Of a stretch of DNA of 14,934 nt, positions 7,516-14,930 are shown piece by piece. The notes beneath the pieces are model-generated. The model was given only the letters and a program-made list of their open reading frames with translations, was not told where the DNA came from and made no database searches. Origin of the DNA: Bacteroidota bacterium (GTDB lineage: Bacteria; Bacteroidota; Bacteroidia; Chitinophagales; Saprospiraceae); the NCBI GenBank assembly GCA_008501835.1, contig QQUB01000659.1, positions 1 to 14,934 on the forward strand, given 5' to 3'. The translations under genes and the position numbers were made by a program. Positions within the stretch are counted from its first letter, which is position 1, and every line of letters starts with the position of its first letter.

Positions 7516-8535
7516 ATGATCAGAAAAATGAGGGTAATGCTTGTTGGTCTTGTTCCGATGATCTTTTGGTGTTTGGGATGTCAGCAGAATGAATGTGAAT
7601 CAAGAGTTTCCTACCAAGCGGTCAATATTAATGATCACCTAGACCTTGATAGCCTTTTTATTCCTCCGGATTCTTTGGAGTTGTCAAGGGTTTGGGAAGC
7701 CTGGAAATCTGCAGATCTAATCAGCGACAGTTTCTTCGTAAAATTGGAAATCCCATTTTATGAGGGTAAGAAAATGCAGGTCATTGAGCATTATTCCGGA
7801 GGAGATAAGCACTATGGCGCTGTGGTGATCCCGGCGGATTATGATAAAACAAAAAAATATCCCCTGGTGGTATGGGCCAATGGACTGGACCAGCGAAATC
7901 CTGAAGTTGATGCATTGGGATGGGTGGTGAGGACACTAAATAAGGGGCTGGAAGATCACTTCCTGTTGATCCCTTCTTTCCGAGGGCAATCGCTGAAAAC
8001 CAATAATGGCCGATATTGTTCGGATGGCTTTTTCGGGGATGCCTTTGATGGAGCTACCGAGGATGCATTAAGGTTGTTGGAGTTGGTGAAGGGCAATTTT
8101 GAAGGAGTTGATAGTGGTAGAATCACCGTTTGTGGCATGAGCAGGGGAGGAACTGTAGCATTATTGATGGCCGCCAGAGACACTACCATAAAAGCAGCCG
8201 TCTCTATTGCCGGACCGACTTTCTTTCTTTCCAAAGAAGTTTATAATAGATACCGTCCCCAATATAAATACCAGTTTTTGAGTAAAGCAATCCCCTTCGA
8301 AGAGATCCGGGAAAAGATCATTAAATGTTCTCCGATGTATTTTGTTGACGCATATCCGAACGATCTTTTATTAATACACGGAAAAAATGATGAAGTGGTG
8401 CCGTTGGATAATGCTGAAAAGATCATTGATCTGCTGGAAGGAAAGGAAAATTTTGAATCCTTAATTACCGATGATGGCCATGCTTTTTATGATTGGCAAC
8501 GAGTCATTGACTGGATTTTGGAGTATAATGGATAG
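7516..8535 (+). CDS. Alpha/beta-hydrolase lipoprotein, prolyl-oligopeptidase-like
   Basis: The frame is open from a TTG at 7447, but ATG 7516 gives an ideal lipoprotein signal (MIRKMRVMLVGLVPMIFW, then CLGC); ATGs at 7486 and 7528 are alternatives. With the 7516 start the catalytic triad is Ser209 in GMSRGG, Asp292 in HGKNDEVVP and His322 in DDGHAFYDW. Upstream, YPLVVWANG supplies the oxyanion-hole region and LLIPSFRGQS a typical following strand. The arrangement is that of S9-type peptidases and related esterases, with no N-terminal propeller in the same chain. The substrate may be a peptide or an ester; sequence alone does not decide. It follows a propeller lipoprotein gene, and both products would sit in the same compartment. 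It ends with TAG and faces the CotH gene convergently. Confidence 0.87.
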   Translation: MIRKMRVMLVGLVPMIFWCLGCQQNECESRVSYQAVNINDHLDLDSLFIPPDSLELSRVWEAWKSADLISDSFFVKLEIPFYEGKKMQVIEHYSGGDKHYGAVVIPADYDKTKKYPLVVWANGLDQRNPEVDALGWVVRTLNKGLEDHFLLIPSFRGQSLKTNNGRYCSDGFFGDAFDGATEDALRLLELVKGNFEGVDSGRITVCGMSRGGTVALLMAARDTTIKAAVSIAGPTFFLSKEVYNRYRPQYKYQFLSKAIPFEEIREKIIKCSPMYFVDAYPNDLLLIHGKNDEVVPLDNAEKIIDLLEGKENFESLITDDGHAFYDWQRVIDWILEYNG

Positions 8536-8569
8536 GGATTTGATGCTGCCTTGTTTATTGGGGAAAAAT

Positions 8570-8682
8570 GGCTGTCCCAAAAGTGATTCATCCAAATAAT
8601 AAATCCGTCCTTATCTGTTGAATCCGTTTTATCAGCGTTCCATTACTCAACTTTGGACTTTAATTAAACTATTGGGACAGCC
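8570..8682. repeat. 11-bp inverted repeat spanning the convergent intergenic gap
   Basis: GGCTGTCCCAA (8570-8580) and TTGGGACAGCC (8672-8682) are perfect inverted copies separated by 91 bp. They bracket most of the 160-bp gap between two convergent genes. The long spacer makes a simple terminator unlikely; the ends may delimit a small repeated element or define a large stem-loop read from both sides. Confidence 0.5.
8603..8641. repeat. ATC/GAT-phased short repeats
   Basis: Within the inverted repeat the trinucleotide ATC recurs at 8603, 8613, 8622 and 8631, at 9-10 nt spacing (ATCCG, ATCTG, ATCCG, ATCAG). On the minus strand this reads as a run of C-N-GAT words. Such phased GAT runs recall intergenic repeats common in Bacteroidota; the function is unknown. 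Confidence 0.45.
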
Positions 8683-8695
8683 TTAATTTATTGGT

Positions 8696-11044
8696 CTAGG
8701 TCTTAATAAATTTCTTATAAACATTACCACATTGAACCATATACATTCCCGCCGGCAGTTGACTAATGTCGATGGTTAAATCATTATCCGTAGTTCTGGA
8801 AATTAACCTTTGGCCTGTATTGCTGAGAATTGAAACAGTTGTCGGGTCAATGTCTGCCAGGAAGTCGATGTTTAATTCATTTTCGGCAGGAACCGGAAAA
8901 AGTGAGATGGAATTTTCCTGCACTAAAATATTATCAACAGCAACTGCTTCATCATTATTTCCGTTGAAGGTTGCGGCTTGCATAACAAAATCACCGGTAC
9001 CGTTTGGCACTCTTGCATAAGCTACATCTGTTTCTTGAGCTCCGAATGCCACATGGTCAATCACATTGAGCTGCGGATCCGATAAAATGAGGTCTTCTCC
9101 ATCTGCTGATAGTTTAAAGGAAGCATGAAGCGGGCCGTCTTCCTCATCGTCATCGACCCAGACGATCAGGTATCCATTAGCCGGGATTACGGTACCCTCA
9201 GCAAAACTCCATTTATTCAGTTCTACAGGATCATCTGAAAGGTAATAACCACTAAGGTCAACTTCAAAATCATTGTTGTTGTAAAATTCAGCCCAATCCG
9301 GGTAAGAGCCTTGTTCATCGGCTACTGTGGCGGCATTACTGGCCATGAGTTCGTTGATCACTACACCATTTCCATTGGTAGTGAATTGAACTCTGTAAAC
9401 AAAAACATCATGTTCGGCTCCTTCCGGCATATAGGAAACAGAGTTGGCATTGTTGTTGGAAACAGCTTCAATATAATATCGCACCAGAGTTGCAGGAGGA
9501 AATCCAGGGATTTCCCCTCCATAAATTCCGTCATTAGCTTGACCGTCATTATGTGTGCCGTCATCAAACATACTTACTTTGGTAAACCGTCCCATGATAC
9601 CGGTACCATAATAAAGGTTTACGGAATGGATACCCTCTTCAGAAGAAACGTCAGCACGGATATAAGCAACTTCCTCAGAGGATGGAGCTTCATCCAATTC
9701 CATTTCGCTGTTGAAAAAATCTACATTGTTTATAGTTGGACCTGCTTGGGCAACTTCAGAGAACCCCAAAAGAAAATTTCTCCGGTTTGTAATAAAATTT
9801 TTGAGTTGTGGAATGGAGTTGATGTATTGTCCAGTGGTATACAATTTCTTGGTGTCTGCCGCAACCAGATCTCCAATCTGCTCGTCCATTTCATCAATGA
9901 TTTGAGTGGCATTTGCGTAGGTGAATGTCTCATGGAGCATAGTGCGGTAGTGAGCTAGGTAGCGCTGGCGGTATTGAGGTATATTCAGGAGTTTATTCAA
10001 TAATGGATAATTTGGGTTGTTGACATTTTTAAAAGGTCCCCAGGAATTACTGGTGGCATCATCCAGATGGAAAGAGGAGTTGCCATCATATTCTATACCA
10101 TTCAATCTGCCTGTTTCAGGTTCCAGATACACCATGTAATCCATCTTTCCCTTGTAGACGTAACTATCATCATCAATAAAAATATTTTCAACAGCCAGAT
10201 ACCATAGGATTTCATCTACATCAAAATAGAATTCCGTATTGTCGGTATTGTCCTCATTAGCAATATCAAGTGCAAAACAGGCATCTACTAATTGTTCCCA
10301 GGAATTTTCCATATCACTGGACTTCAGGGTGTAATACTCCTGATAACTGCTGGTATCATTATCATGATAATTCAGCCCGGCAGTGCCATCTCCCCAGTTG
10401 GGGCCACCACCACCTCCTGGTCCACCTCCATTTCCCTCTGTGGTCGCACGGAATAAAGGACCATCATTACTCAAGAACCATTCATCAAGAAAATCCTTGT
10501 CAATAGCCTGGATGTTAGGATAGATTCCCCAGTCTTCGCCATTTAAATAAAGATGGATGAAGTTGCCTTTGGCTATCGGAGTGTATTTGGATGCCATGGT
10601 GCCGTAGAGGACTTCCCTCATAAAAGAAGGGTCCTGATGGGCATTGTTGAACTTCAGGTTTTTGTAACCATCGATATTGAGGTCTTCATCGATGAAGTCC
10701 ATTTCTATTTTAAAAGATTTTTTCTCTGAATTTCCAATCATTTGATAGGAGGTATTGCCCCGGAATCTTACACCCACCTGGCCGATTTCTTCCCCGTCAT
10801 ATGTAAGGGTGGCTTCAATGGGGATTTCTGATTGGTAGTTGTTTACCAATTGCGACCAATAGTTGGATTGTTCAAAGGTGAGTTCTACAGTCCTAACGTC
10901 TGTAGGGTTATAAATTCCATCCGGAGTGGCGCCGCCCCGGTGTAATATTTTACCATCATCTGAGTAATAAAATGCTGAGGGCAGGTTTTGGGCATTTAAG
11001 AAAAGACAAATCAGGGATAATAGGGTGCTTAAAGCAAATTTCAT
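8696..11044 (-). CDS. Secreted CotH-kinase-like protein with lamin-tail and T9SS sorting domains
   Basis: A signal peptide (MKFALSTLLSLICLFLNAQ) is followed by a CotH-kinase-like domain, residues ~50-430: GVRFRGNTS (91-99), EKKSFKIEMD (107-116), LKFNNAHQDPSFMRE (130-144), LYLNGEDWGIY (165-175) and NGIEYDGNSSF (315-325). CotH proteins are atypical protein kinases. Here the usual W-D-x-D pair reads Y-D-G-N (Asp320), so activity is uncertain. A glycine-rich loop (204-220) interrupts the domain. Residues ~455-555 form a beta-sandwich-like segment, ~560-695 a lamin-tail domain (VVINELMASN, PDWAEFYNN, DLSGYYLSD), and ~710-782 a type A T9SS sorting domain (SLFPVPAENELNI ... LPAGMYMVQ ... KKFIKT). 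The product is therefore exported by T9SS to the surface. It is the only minus-strand gene and faces a divergent 546-bp gap. Confidence 0.92.
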   Translation of the reverse strand: MKFALSTLLSLICLFLNAQNLPSAFYYSDDGKILHRGGATPDGIYNPTDVRTVELTFEQSNYWSQLVNNYQSEIPIEATLTYDGEEIGQVGVRFRGNTSYQMIGNSEKKSFKIEMDFIDEDLNIDGYKNLKFNNAHQDPSFMREVLYGTMASKYTPIAKGNFIHLYLNGEDWGIYPNIQAIDKDFLDEWFLSNDGPLFRATTEGNGGGPGGGGGPNWGDGTAGLNYHDNDTSSYQEYYTLKSSDMENSWEQLVDACFALDIANEDNTDNTEFYFDVDEILWYLAVENIFIDDDSYVYKGKMDYMVYLEPETGRLNGIEYDGNSSFHLDDATSNSWGPFKNVNNPNYPLLNKLLNIPQYRQRYLAHYRTMLHETFTYANATQIIDEMDEQIGDLVAADTKKLYTTGQYINSIPQLKNFITNRRNFLLGFSEVAQAGPTINNVDFFNSEMELDEAPSSEEVAYIRADVSSEEGIHSVNLYYGTGIMGRFTKVSMFDDGTHNDGQANDGIYGGEIPGFPPATLVRYYIEAVSNNNANSVSYMPEGAEHDVFVYRVQFTTNGNGVVINELMASNAATVADEQGSYPDWAEFYNNNDFEVDLSGYYLSDDPVELNKWSFAEGTVIPANGYLIVWVDDDEEDGPLHASFKLSADGEDLILSDPQLNVIDHVAFGAQETDVAYARVPNGTGDFVMQAATFNGNNDEAVAVDNILVQENSISLFPVPAENELNIDFLADIDPTTVSILSNTGQRLISRTTDNDLTIDISQLPAGMYMVQCGNVYKKFIKT

Positions 11045-11364
11045 TTCAAAATGTTTAAATGTTTAAAAAAATCGCTGCTAATTTGATAAGGAATACACGA
11101 AGAAAATGACTCAAGTTGCGAAACGGTTTGGTCAATGAGTAAAATCATGGTTCATTCTACAAAGAGCCTTACAGTTATATGTTGAAAAATGGGGCCAGAA
11201 GGTTGCCTGGAGGTGACATTAAATTGCTTGGAATTTTATTTTTTCTAAGTTGCGAGTTTCGAAGTACATATTTTGTGTAGAATTATTGAAGTTTAATTTT
11301 TAGTGTTTTAGCCGAATTCAAACAGGAAAATGAATGTTTTTTGCTGAAATTTTATATCCCACAG

Positions 11365-11399
11365 CTCGAATCCCGAAACCTGTAACCCGTAACTTGAAT
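11365..11399. repeat. Degenerate short tandem repeat of the CCCGAAACC/CCCGTAACTT type
   Basis: The words CGAATCC, CGAAACC, TGTAACC and CGTAACTTGAA follow each other at 7-9 nt spacing. Similar runs occur in Bacteroidota intergenic DNA. The role is unknown and the call rests on visual pattern only. Confidence 0.35.
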
Positions 11400-11486
11400 C
11401 AATTAGCCTTTCAAATTTAGTTAAAGTTTGTTTTACGTTGGTGTAATGTTAAATTAATCCCGGTATTGTCATTTATTTGGCCGTTG

Positions 11487-11524
11487 GAAAAGCTTAAATT
11501 AGCGAGAGTTAACTAAAGCTTTTC
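11487..11524. promoter_or_regulatory. 9-bp inverted repeat upstream of the phosphatase gene
   Basis: GAAAAGCTT (11487-11495) and AAGCTTTTC (11516-11524) are perfect inverted copies with a 20-nt spacer, 66 bp before the ATG at 11591. It could be an operator or a leader stem-loop. The distal arm is followed by AATGACC, not a T-tract. Confidence 0.35.
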
Positions 11525-11590
11525 AATGACCTTTAATTTCGATTCTGTTGGGGCTGATTATTCCTTTTAGAATCAAAAAAAATCAACGCT

Positions 11591-12442
11591 ATGAAAAAAA
11601 GAATGGGTTTATGGGTAAATCACAGATTTTCAAATCTAATGCTGTTTTTAGTGGCAATCGTTATTGTATCCGGCTGCCGAACAACAGCTTCAGTACAAAC
11701 CAATAATAAGGCCAACCAAATACGAGAAAGAGAATACTCGGTGCAAACGGTGCTATGGCAACAACAATCCGCTGAATATAAATCGCTTTGCTACCAGGCT
11801 TTTAACGTTGCAAGGTATATGCTTGACCAGCATCTGTCCAGAGCTTTACCTGGTGATAAACCTTTTGCCATCATCACTGATATTGATGAAACGGTATTGG
11901 ACAATAGCCCCTACTAGGCGGAAATGATCCGCCTTGATAAAAATTATTCCAGAGAAACCTGGAAAAAATGGGGCGAAATGGAAAGCGCAGAGCCAGTTCC
12001 CGGTTCCCTGGAATTTTTTAAATATGCAGCTTCTAAAGGTGTGGAGATATTTTATATTTCGAACCGGCGGGATACCCAGGAAGAGGAGACCCTGGTAAAC
12101 CTCCAGAAAAAGGGATTTCCCTTTGCCGATGAATCACATATGCTGCTTCGGGAAAAAGAAAGCGGTAAAGAAAACAGGAGGTCAATTGTGACCAGGGACC
12201 ATGATGTGATCATGCTTTTAGGTGATAACCTTTCTGATTTTTCTGATATGTTTGATGATAAATCCACGAAGGACAGGAATGCTGCAGCCAAATCCTTGGA
12301 AAAGGAATTTGGTTTCCGGTTCATAGTACTTCCCAATCCAATGTATGGAGATTGGGAAACCAAGGGGATCTACGAAGGAAAATATGACTGGACACCAGCT
12401 CAGAAGGATTCCATTCGGAGAAGTAAATTGATCGGATATTGA
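11591..12442 (+). pseudogene. e(P4)-like HAD acid phosphatase lipoprotein interrupted by in-frame TAG
   Basis: The N-terminal part (ATG 11591) has a lipoprotein signal ending in VSGC (Cys29) and the HAD motif I TDIDETVLDNSPY (Asp97, Asp99, Thr101). Codon 109 (11915-11917) is TAG. The same frame then continues without change for 175 more codons: ETWKKWGEMESAEPVPGSLEF, FYISNRRD (motif II), LLGDNLSDF (motif IV, Asp212 and Asp216) and FIVLPNPMYGDWE, all typical of class C acid phosphatases/5'-nucleotidases, lipoprotein e(P4) family. Total length, 283 codons, fits the family, so only one codon is wrong; homologues often have Gln after SPY, so CAG to TAG is the simple explanation. TAG ends three other genes here, so it is a true stop. 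The downstream ATG at 11924 could allow reinitiation, but that fragment lacks motif I. It is either a recent pseudogene or a sequence error. Confidence 0.88.
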
Positions 12443-12536
12443 AAATGTATTGCGGATTGAACTGCCTATCCCCGGTCAAAGTATGGACAAAAGCCCTGGT
12501 ATGGTAAAACTGTTTTATGGTTCAAAATCAATGGTT

Positions 12537-13901
12537 ATGAAGATCTGGATGAGTTTAGTGTTGATGATTCTGACATTCAATGCCTGTGGGCCTCTAGGGA
12601 ATACTGATTCTGGACCGGATTCTACAACCGAAAATTTGGAGGCAGAAGCCAATCAGATGATCATTTCCAGGTCATCCTATCACGAACAATTGTACGGTTT
12701 TTGGCTGGGACAATGTATTGCCAACTGGACGGGCCTGGTAACTGAAATGGATAAGATCGGGAATATTGGTGATATCAAAACCGGGGATTTTTATACCAGG
12801 GAGGATTGGGGGAAGCCCGATCAGCCGAGTATTTGGGGAGAAGGATTGCCAAGTGAATTATCGCCCACTATTGATTTTGTTTTTAGGGATACCAATGAAA
12901 TTTGGGGTGCTGATGATGATACGGATATTGAATACATGTATCAGCATCTTTTGTATACATATCAAACAAGTATTTTGACCCCGGAACAAATTCGGATTGG
13001 TTGGTTGAAACACATAAAAAGTGAAGAAGAGAATTTTCTGTGGGTTTCCAACCAAAAGGCATTTGACCTGATGAAGGAAGGAATGTTACCACCCGAAACA
13101 AGTGACCCTAAAAACAACGAACATTTTGAAATGATCGACGCCCAGCTGACTACCGAAATATTTGGATTGTTTGCCCCCGCACGACCGGAAATTGCGCTTA
13201 AAATGGCTTACCTGCCTATTCGGACGACAGCCCAAAAAGACGCTGCTTATATTGCTGAGTTCTATGTCAAGATGTACGCTTTGGCTTCCAAGGTTGATCC
13301 GGATCTGCCCATTAACAAGCAACTGATTTGGATGGCTGACCAATCACGGATGGTGTTGCAGAATACCACATATGCTGCCGATATGTATGATTTTGTAAAA
13401 GCTAAATATGAATCCGGAATTAGCTGGGAACAAACCCGGGATTCCATTTATTACCGGTACCAGGTGAATCAGGCAGATGGATATGACATAACTTCCAAAA
13501 ACCTATACTGCAATGGTTGTTTTGCTGCAGGAATAAACTTTGCGGCCAGTTTGGTTAGCTTGTTTTATGGGCAAGGAGACATTATCGAAACCATAAAAAT
13601 CGGTGTTTTGACGGGTTGGGATTCAGATAATCCGACGGCTACCTGGGGTGGATTGATTGGGTTTATGATAGGGAAACAAGGAGTGGAAAGTGCGTTTGAA
13701 AGAAAGTTTTCCAATAGGTTTGATATTAGTAGAACAAGGCAGAGTTTCCCCGGAGAGGGTATTGATACCTTTGAAAAAATGGTGGATAAAGGAATTGCGA
13801 TAATTGACAGGGTAGTGGAAGAGGAGATGAAAGGAAAAGTTGATTTCCAAAGAGATGAATGGGTAATTCCAATTAGGCGACAGCTTTTGAAAAGCAATTA
13901 A
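12537..13901 (+). CDS. Exported ADP-ribosylglycohydrolase family lipoprotein
   Basis: The frame is open from TTG 12450, but ATG 12537 gives a compact lipoprotein signal, MKIWMSLVLMILTFNAC, with Cys17; ATGs at 12483, 12501 and 12531 are alternatives. The mature protein is an ADP-ribosylglycohydrolase (ARH/DraG fold): YGFWLGQCIANWTGL matches the N-terminal glycine-rich helix, WGADDDTDIEYM (Asp126-Asp130) the first metal site, and GWDSDNPTATWGGLIG (Asp362, Asp364) the C-terminal metal site. All expected metal ligands appear present. ARH enzymes cleave ADP-ribose from proteins or small molecules in a Mg-dependent reaction and are often cytoplasmic; the lipoprotein signal places this one in the periplasm or on the surface, so its substrate is probably extracellular. 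It lies 94 bp after the interrupted phosphatase gene and 12 bp before the next gene, which suggests an operon. Confidence 0.88.
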   Translation: MKIWMSLVLMILTFNACGPLGNTDSGPDSTTENLEAEANQMIISRSSYHEQLYGFWLGQCIANWTGLVTEMDKIGNIGDIKTGDFYTREDWGKPDQPSIWGEGLPSELSPTIDFVFRDTNEIWGADDDTDIEYMYQHLLYTYQTSILTPEQIRIGWLKHIKSEEENFLWVSNQKAFDLMKEGMLPPETSDPKNNEHFEMIDAQLTTEIFGLFAPARPEIALKMAYLPIRTTAQKDAAYIAEFYVKMYALASKVDPDLPINKQLIWMADQSRMVLQNTTYAADMYDFVKAKYESGISWEQTRDSIYYRYQVNQADGYDITSKNLYCNGCFAAGINFAASLVSLFYGQGDIIETIKIGVLTGWDSDNPTATWGGLIGFMIGKQGVESAFERKFSNRFDISRTRQSFPGEGIDTFEKMVDKGIAIIDRVVEEEMKGKVDFQRDEWVIPIRRQLLKSN

Positions 13902-13913
13902 AAACAACTTGTT

Positions 13914-14561
13914 ATGTTCATCAAATGGATCATTTGTGACGTGTTAGCAGAAAATAAAATTGCCTTTTCAAATGCACAGGAGCAATGGGCGTTTACTGCT
14001 TCAGCTGAAGGGTTCATTGCTCAGGCGGGAGGATGGAATCTGAATAATAAATCAGAAGCCTGTATCATTGCTTTTTGGAAATCAGAAGATCATTTGAAAC
14101 AATTCATGAAGAAACTGCATGATGAAATATTTTTTGGCAGCCAGCAAGGGGATACCTATGAAAGTATCCAGGTTGCACATTTTGAAACTCAATTGACTAT
14201 GGAGGGTAGTTGTTATTCCCTGGTGGAAGCTGTTCAAAATGCCGGTTTTTTACGAGTGGCTGATTGCAAAGTGAAATCAGAAAAGCTTACTCACTTCGAA
14301 AAAGTCCAACAGGAGATATGGTTGCCGGCGATGAAAAGTGCGAAAGGAATGCTGGGAGGAAAATTCTCTAAATCAGAAACAGATCAACAAAGATACCTGG
14401 TGACCACTTTTTGGGATACTCTGGATAATCATTCAATTTATTCCCAAAATATTCTACCAGACTGTAAGCGGAAATCTGAGGTAGCGGATGATACGGAACA
14501 CGTATCCGGGAAATTGGTAGAACTTGAGCATTCATGGAAAGTCATTGGTGAAAAATCATAA
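13914..14561 (+). CDS. YdbC/DUF4937-like protein with two tandem dimeric-barrel-type domains
   Basis: ATG 13914 lies 12 bp after the glycohydrolase stop. There is no signal peptide, so the product is cytoplasmic. The first half (1-95) matches the YdbC/DUF4937 pattern: MFIKWIICDV, FSNAQEQWA, GFIAQAGGWN, EACIIAFWKSEDH and a C-terminal strand. The second half (~108-212) repeats the plan: LRVADCKVKSE, FEKVQQEIWLPAM, KGMLGGKFSKSE, YLVTTFWDTLDNH. Shared positions are F..xQ..W, G(F/M).(A)GG and (I/V)..FW...D. This suggests an internal duplication of a small alpha+beta barrel domain related to antibiotic-biosynthesis-monooxygenase-type folds. No catalytic residue is assignable. The function is unknown; the position in the run with the phosphatase and ADP-ribosylglycohydrolase genes may be incidental, because its product stays inside the cell while theirs are exported. 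Confidence 0.82.
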   Translation: MFIKWIICDVLAENKIAFSNAQEQWAFTASAEGFIAQAGGWNLNNKSEACIIAFWKSEDHLKQFMKKLHDEIFFGSQQGDTYESIQVAHFETQLTMEGSCYSLVEAVQNAGFLRVADCKVKSEKLTHFEKVQQEIWLPAMKSAKGMLGGKFSKSETDQQRYLVTTFWDTLDNHSIYSQNILPDCKRKSEVADDTEHVSGKLVELEHSWKVIGEKS

Positions 14562-14570
14562 ATAGCCATT

Positions 14571-14930
14571 TTGAAGGAAAAGCAATTAATACAGGCAGGT
14601 TTTAAATCTCTTCTTGAGGAAATCAAATCCTTGAGGACCGGTGATCGAATATATGACGAATGGATAGATTCCGATGTTTGTTCCATCCTGGGGCAGTGGG
14701 AGAGCAGGGAGTTGGGTCCATTCTTTGAACAGTATCACGAACTTCTGGAGCAATTGGAAAGGATTGACAAAAATTGGTCTCAAAAGTTGGAAAAAGTAAA
14801 AATGGCACCTCCGACACGGGAGATTTCCACTGATGATTACGGGAACCAATTTGTGAAGTATTATTTTTCAACGGACCATCTGGAGGAATTGGAAGAGGAG
14901 GTTATGAAAGCCATTGAGTTGCTTTTTTAA
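14571..14930 (+). CDS. Small hypothetical protein with TTG start
   Basis: The frame is bounded upstream by the stop of the preceding gene (14559-14561), so the only usual start is TTG 14571; the next in-frame ATG lies about 80 codons further on. The predicted 119 residues have no signal peptide or membrane segment. They look largely helical and acidic, with FFEQYHELLEQLERIDKNW near the middle, a short linker MAPPTREISTDDYG, and LEELEEEVMKAIELLF at the end, suggesting helical or coiled-coil interactions. I recognise no family. The 9-bp gap to the previous gene suggests translation coupling within the same transcript. The coding character (consistent frame, no internal stops, plausible composition) is good; the exact start is less certain. 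Confidence 0.7.
   Translation: MKEKQLIQAGFKSLLEEIKSLRTGDRIYDEWIDSDVCSILGQWESRELGPFFEQYHELLEQLERIDKNWSQKLEKVKMAPPTREISTDDYGNQFVKYYFSTDHLEELEEEVMKAIELLF

Larger units (their letters stand above)
11045..11590. other. Divergent intergenic region, 546 bp, no gene seen
   Basis: This gap separates the starts of two divergent genes and should carry promoters for both. I find no exact TAnnTTTG element on either strand. It is AT-rich, with a tandem ATGTTTAA pair close to the minus-strand start, a short degenerate repeat at 11365-11399 and an inverted repeat at 11487-11524. I see no open frame with coding character. Confidence 0.7.

Noticed and set aside
9311..9958. Plus-strand open frame of 215 codons antisense to the CotH gene
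   Set aside because: The minus-strand gene has clear domains across this part; the antisense frame shows no motif and is a shadow of codon bias.
11915..11917. TAG read as an amino acid (recoded genetic code or pyrrolysine)
   Set aside because: TAG terminates the genes ending at 7415, 8535 and 8696, no readthrough element is evident after it, and pyrrolysine is not expected in this phylum. A nonsense change or sequence error is simpler.
12450..12536. TTG 12450 as the start of the ADP-ribosylglycohydrolase
   Set aside because: The hydrophobic signal begins only at ATG 12537, directly ahead of the lipobox cysteine.
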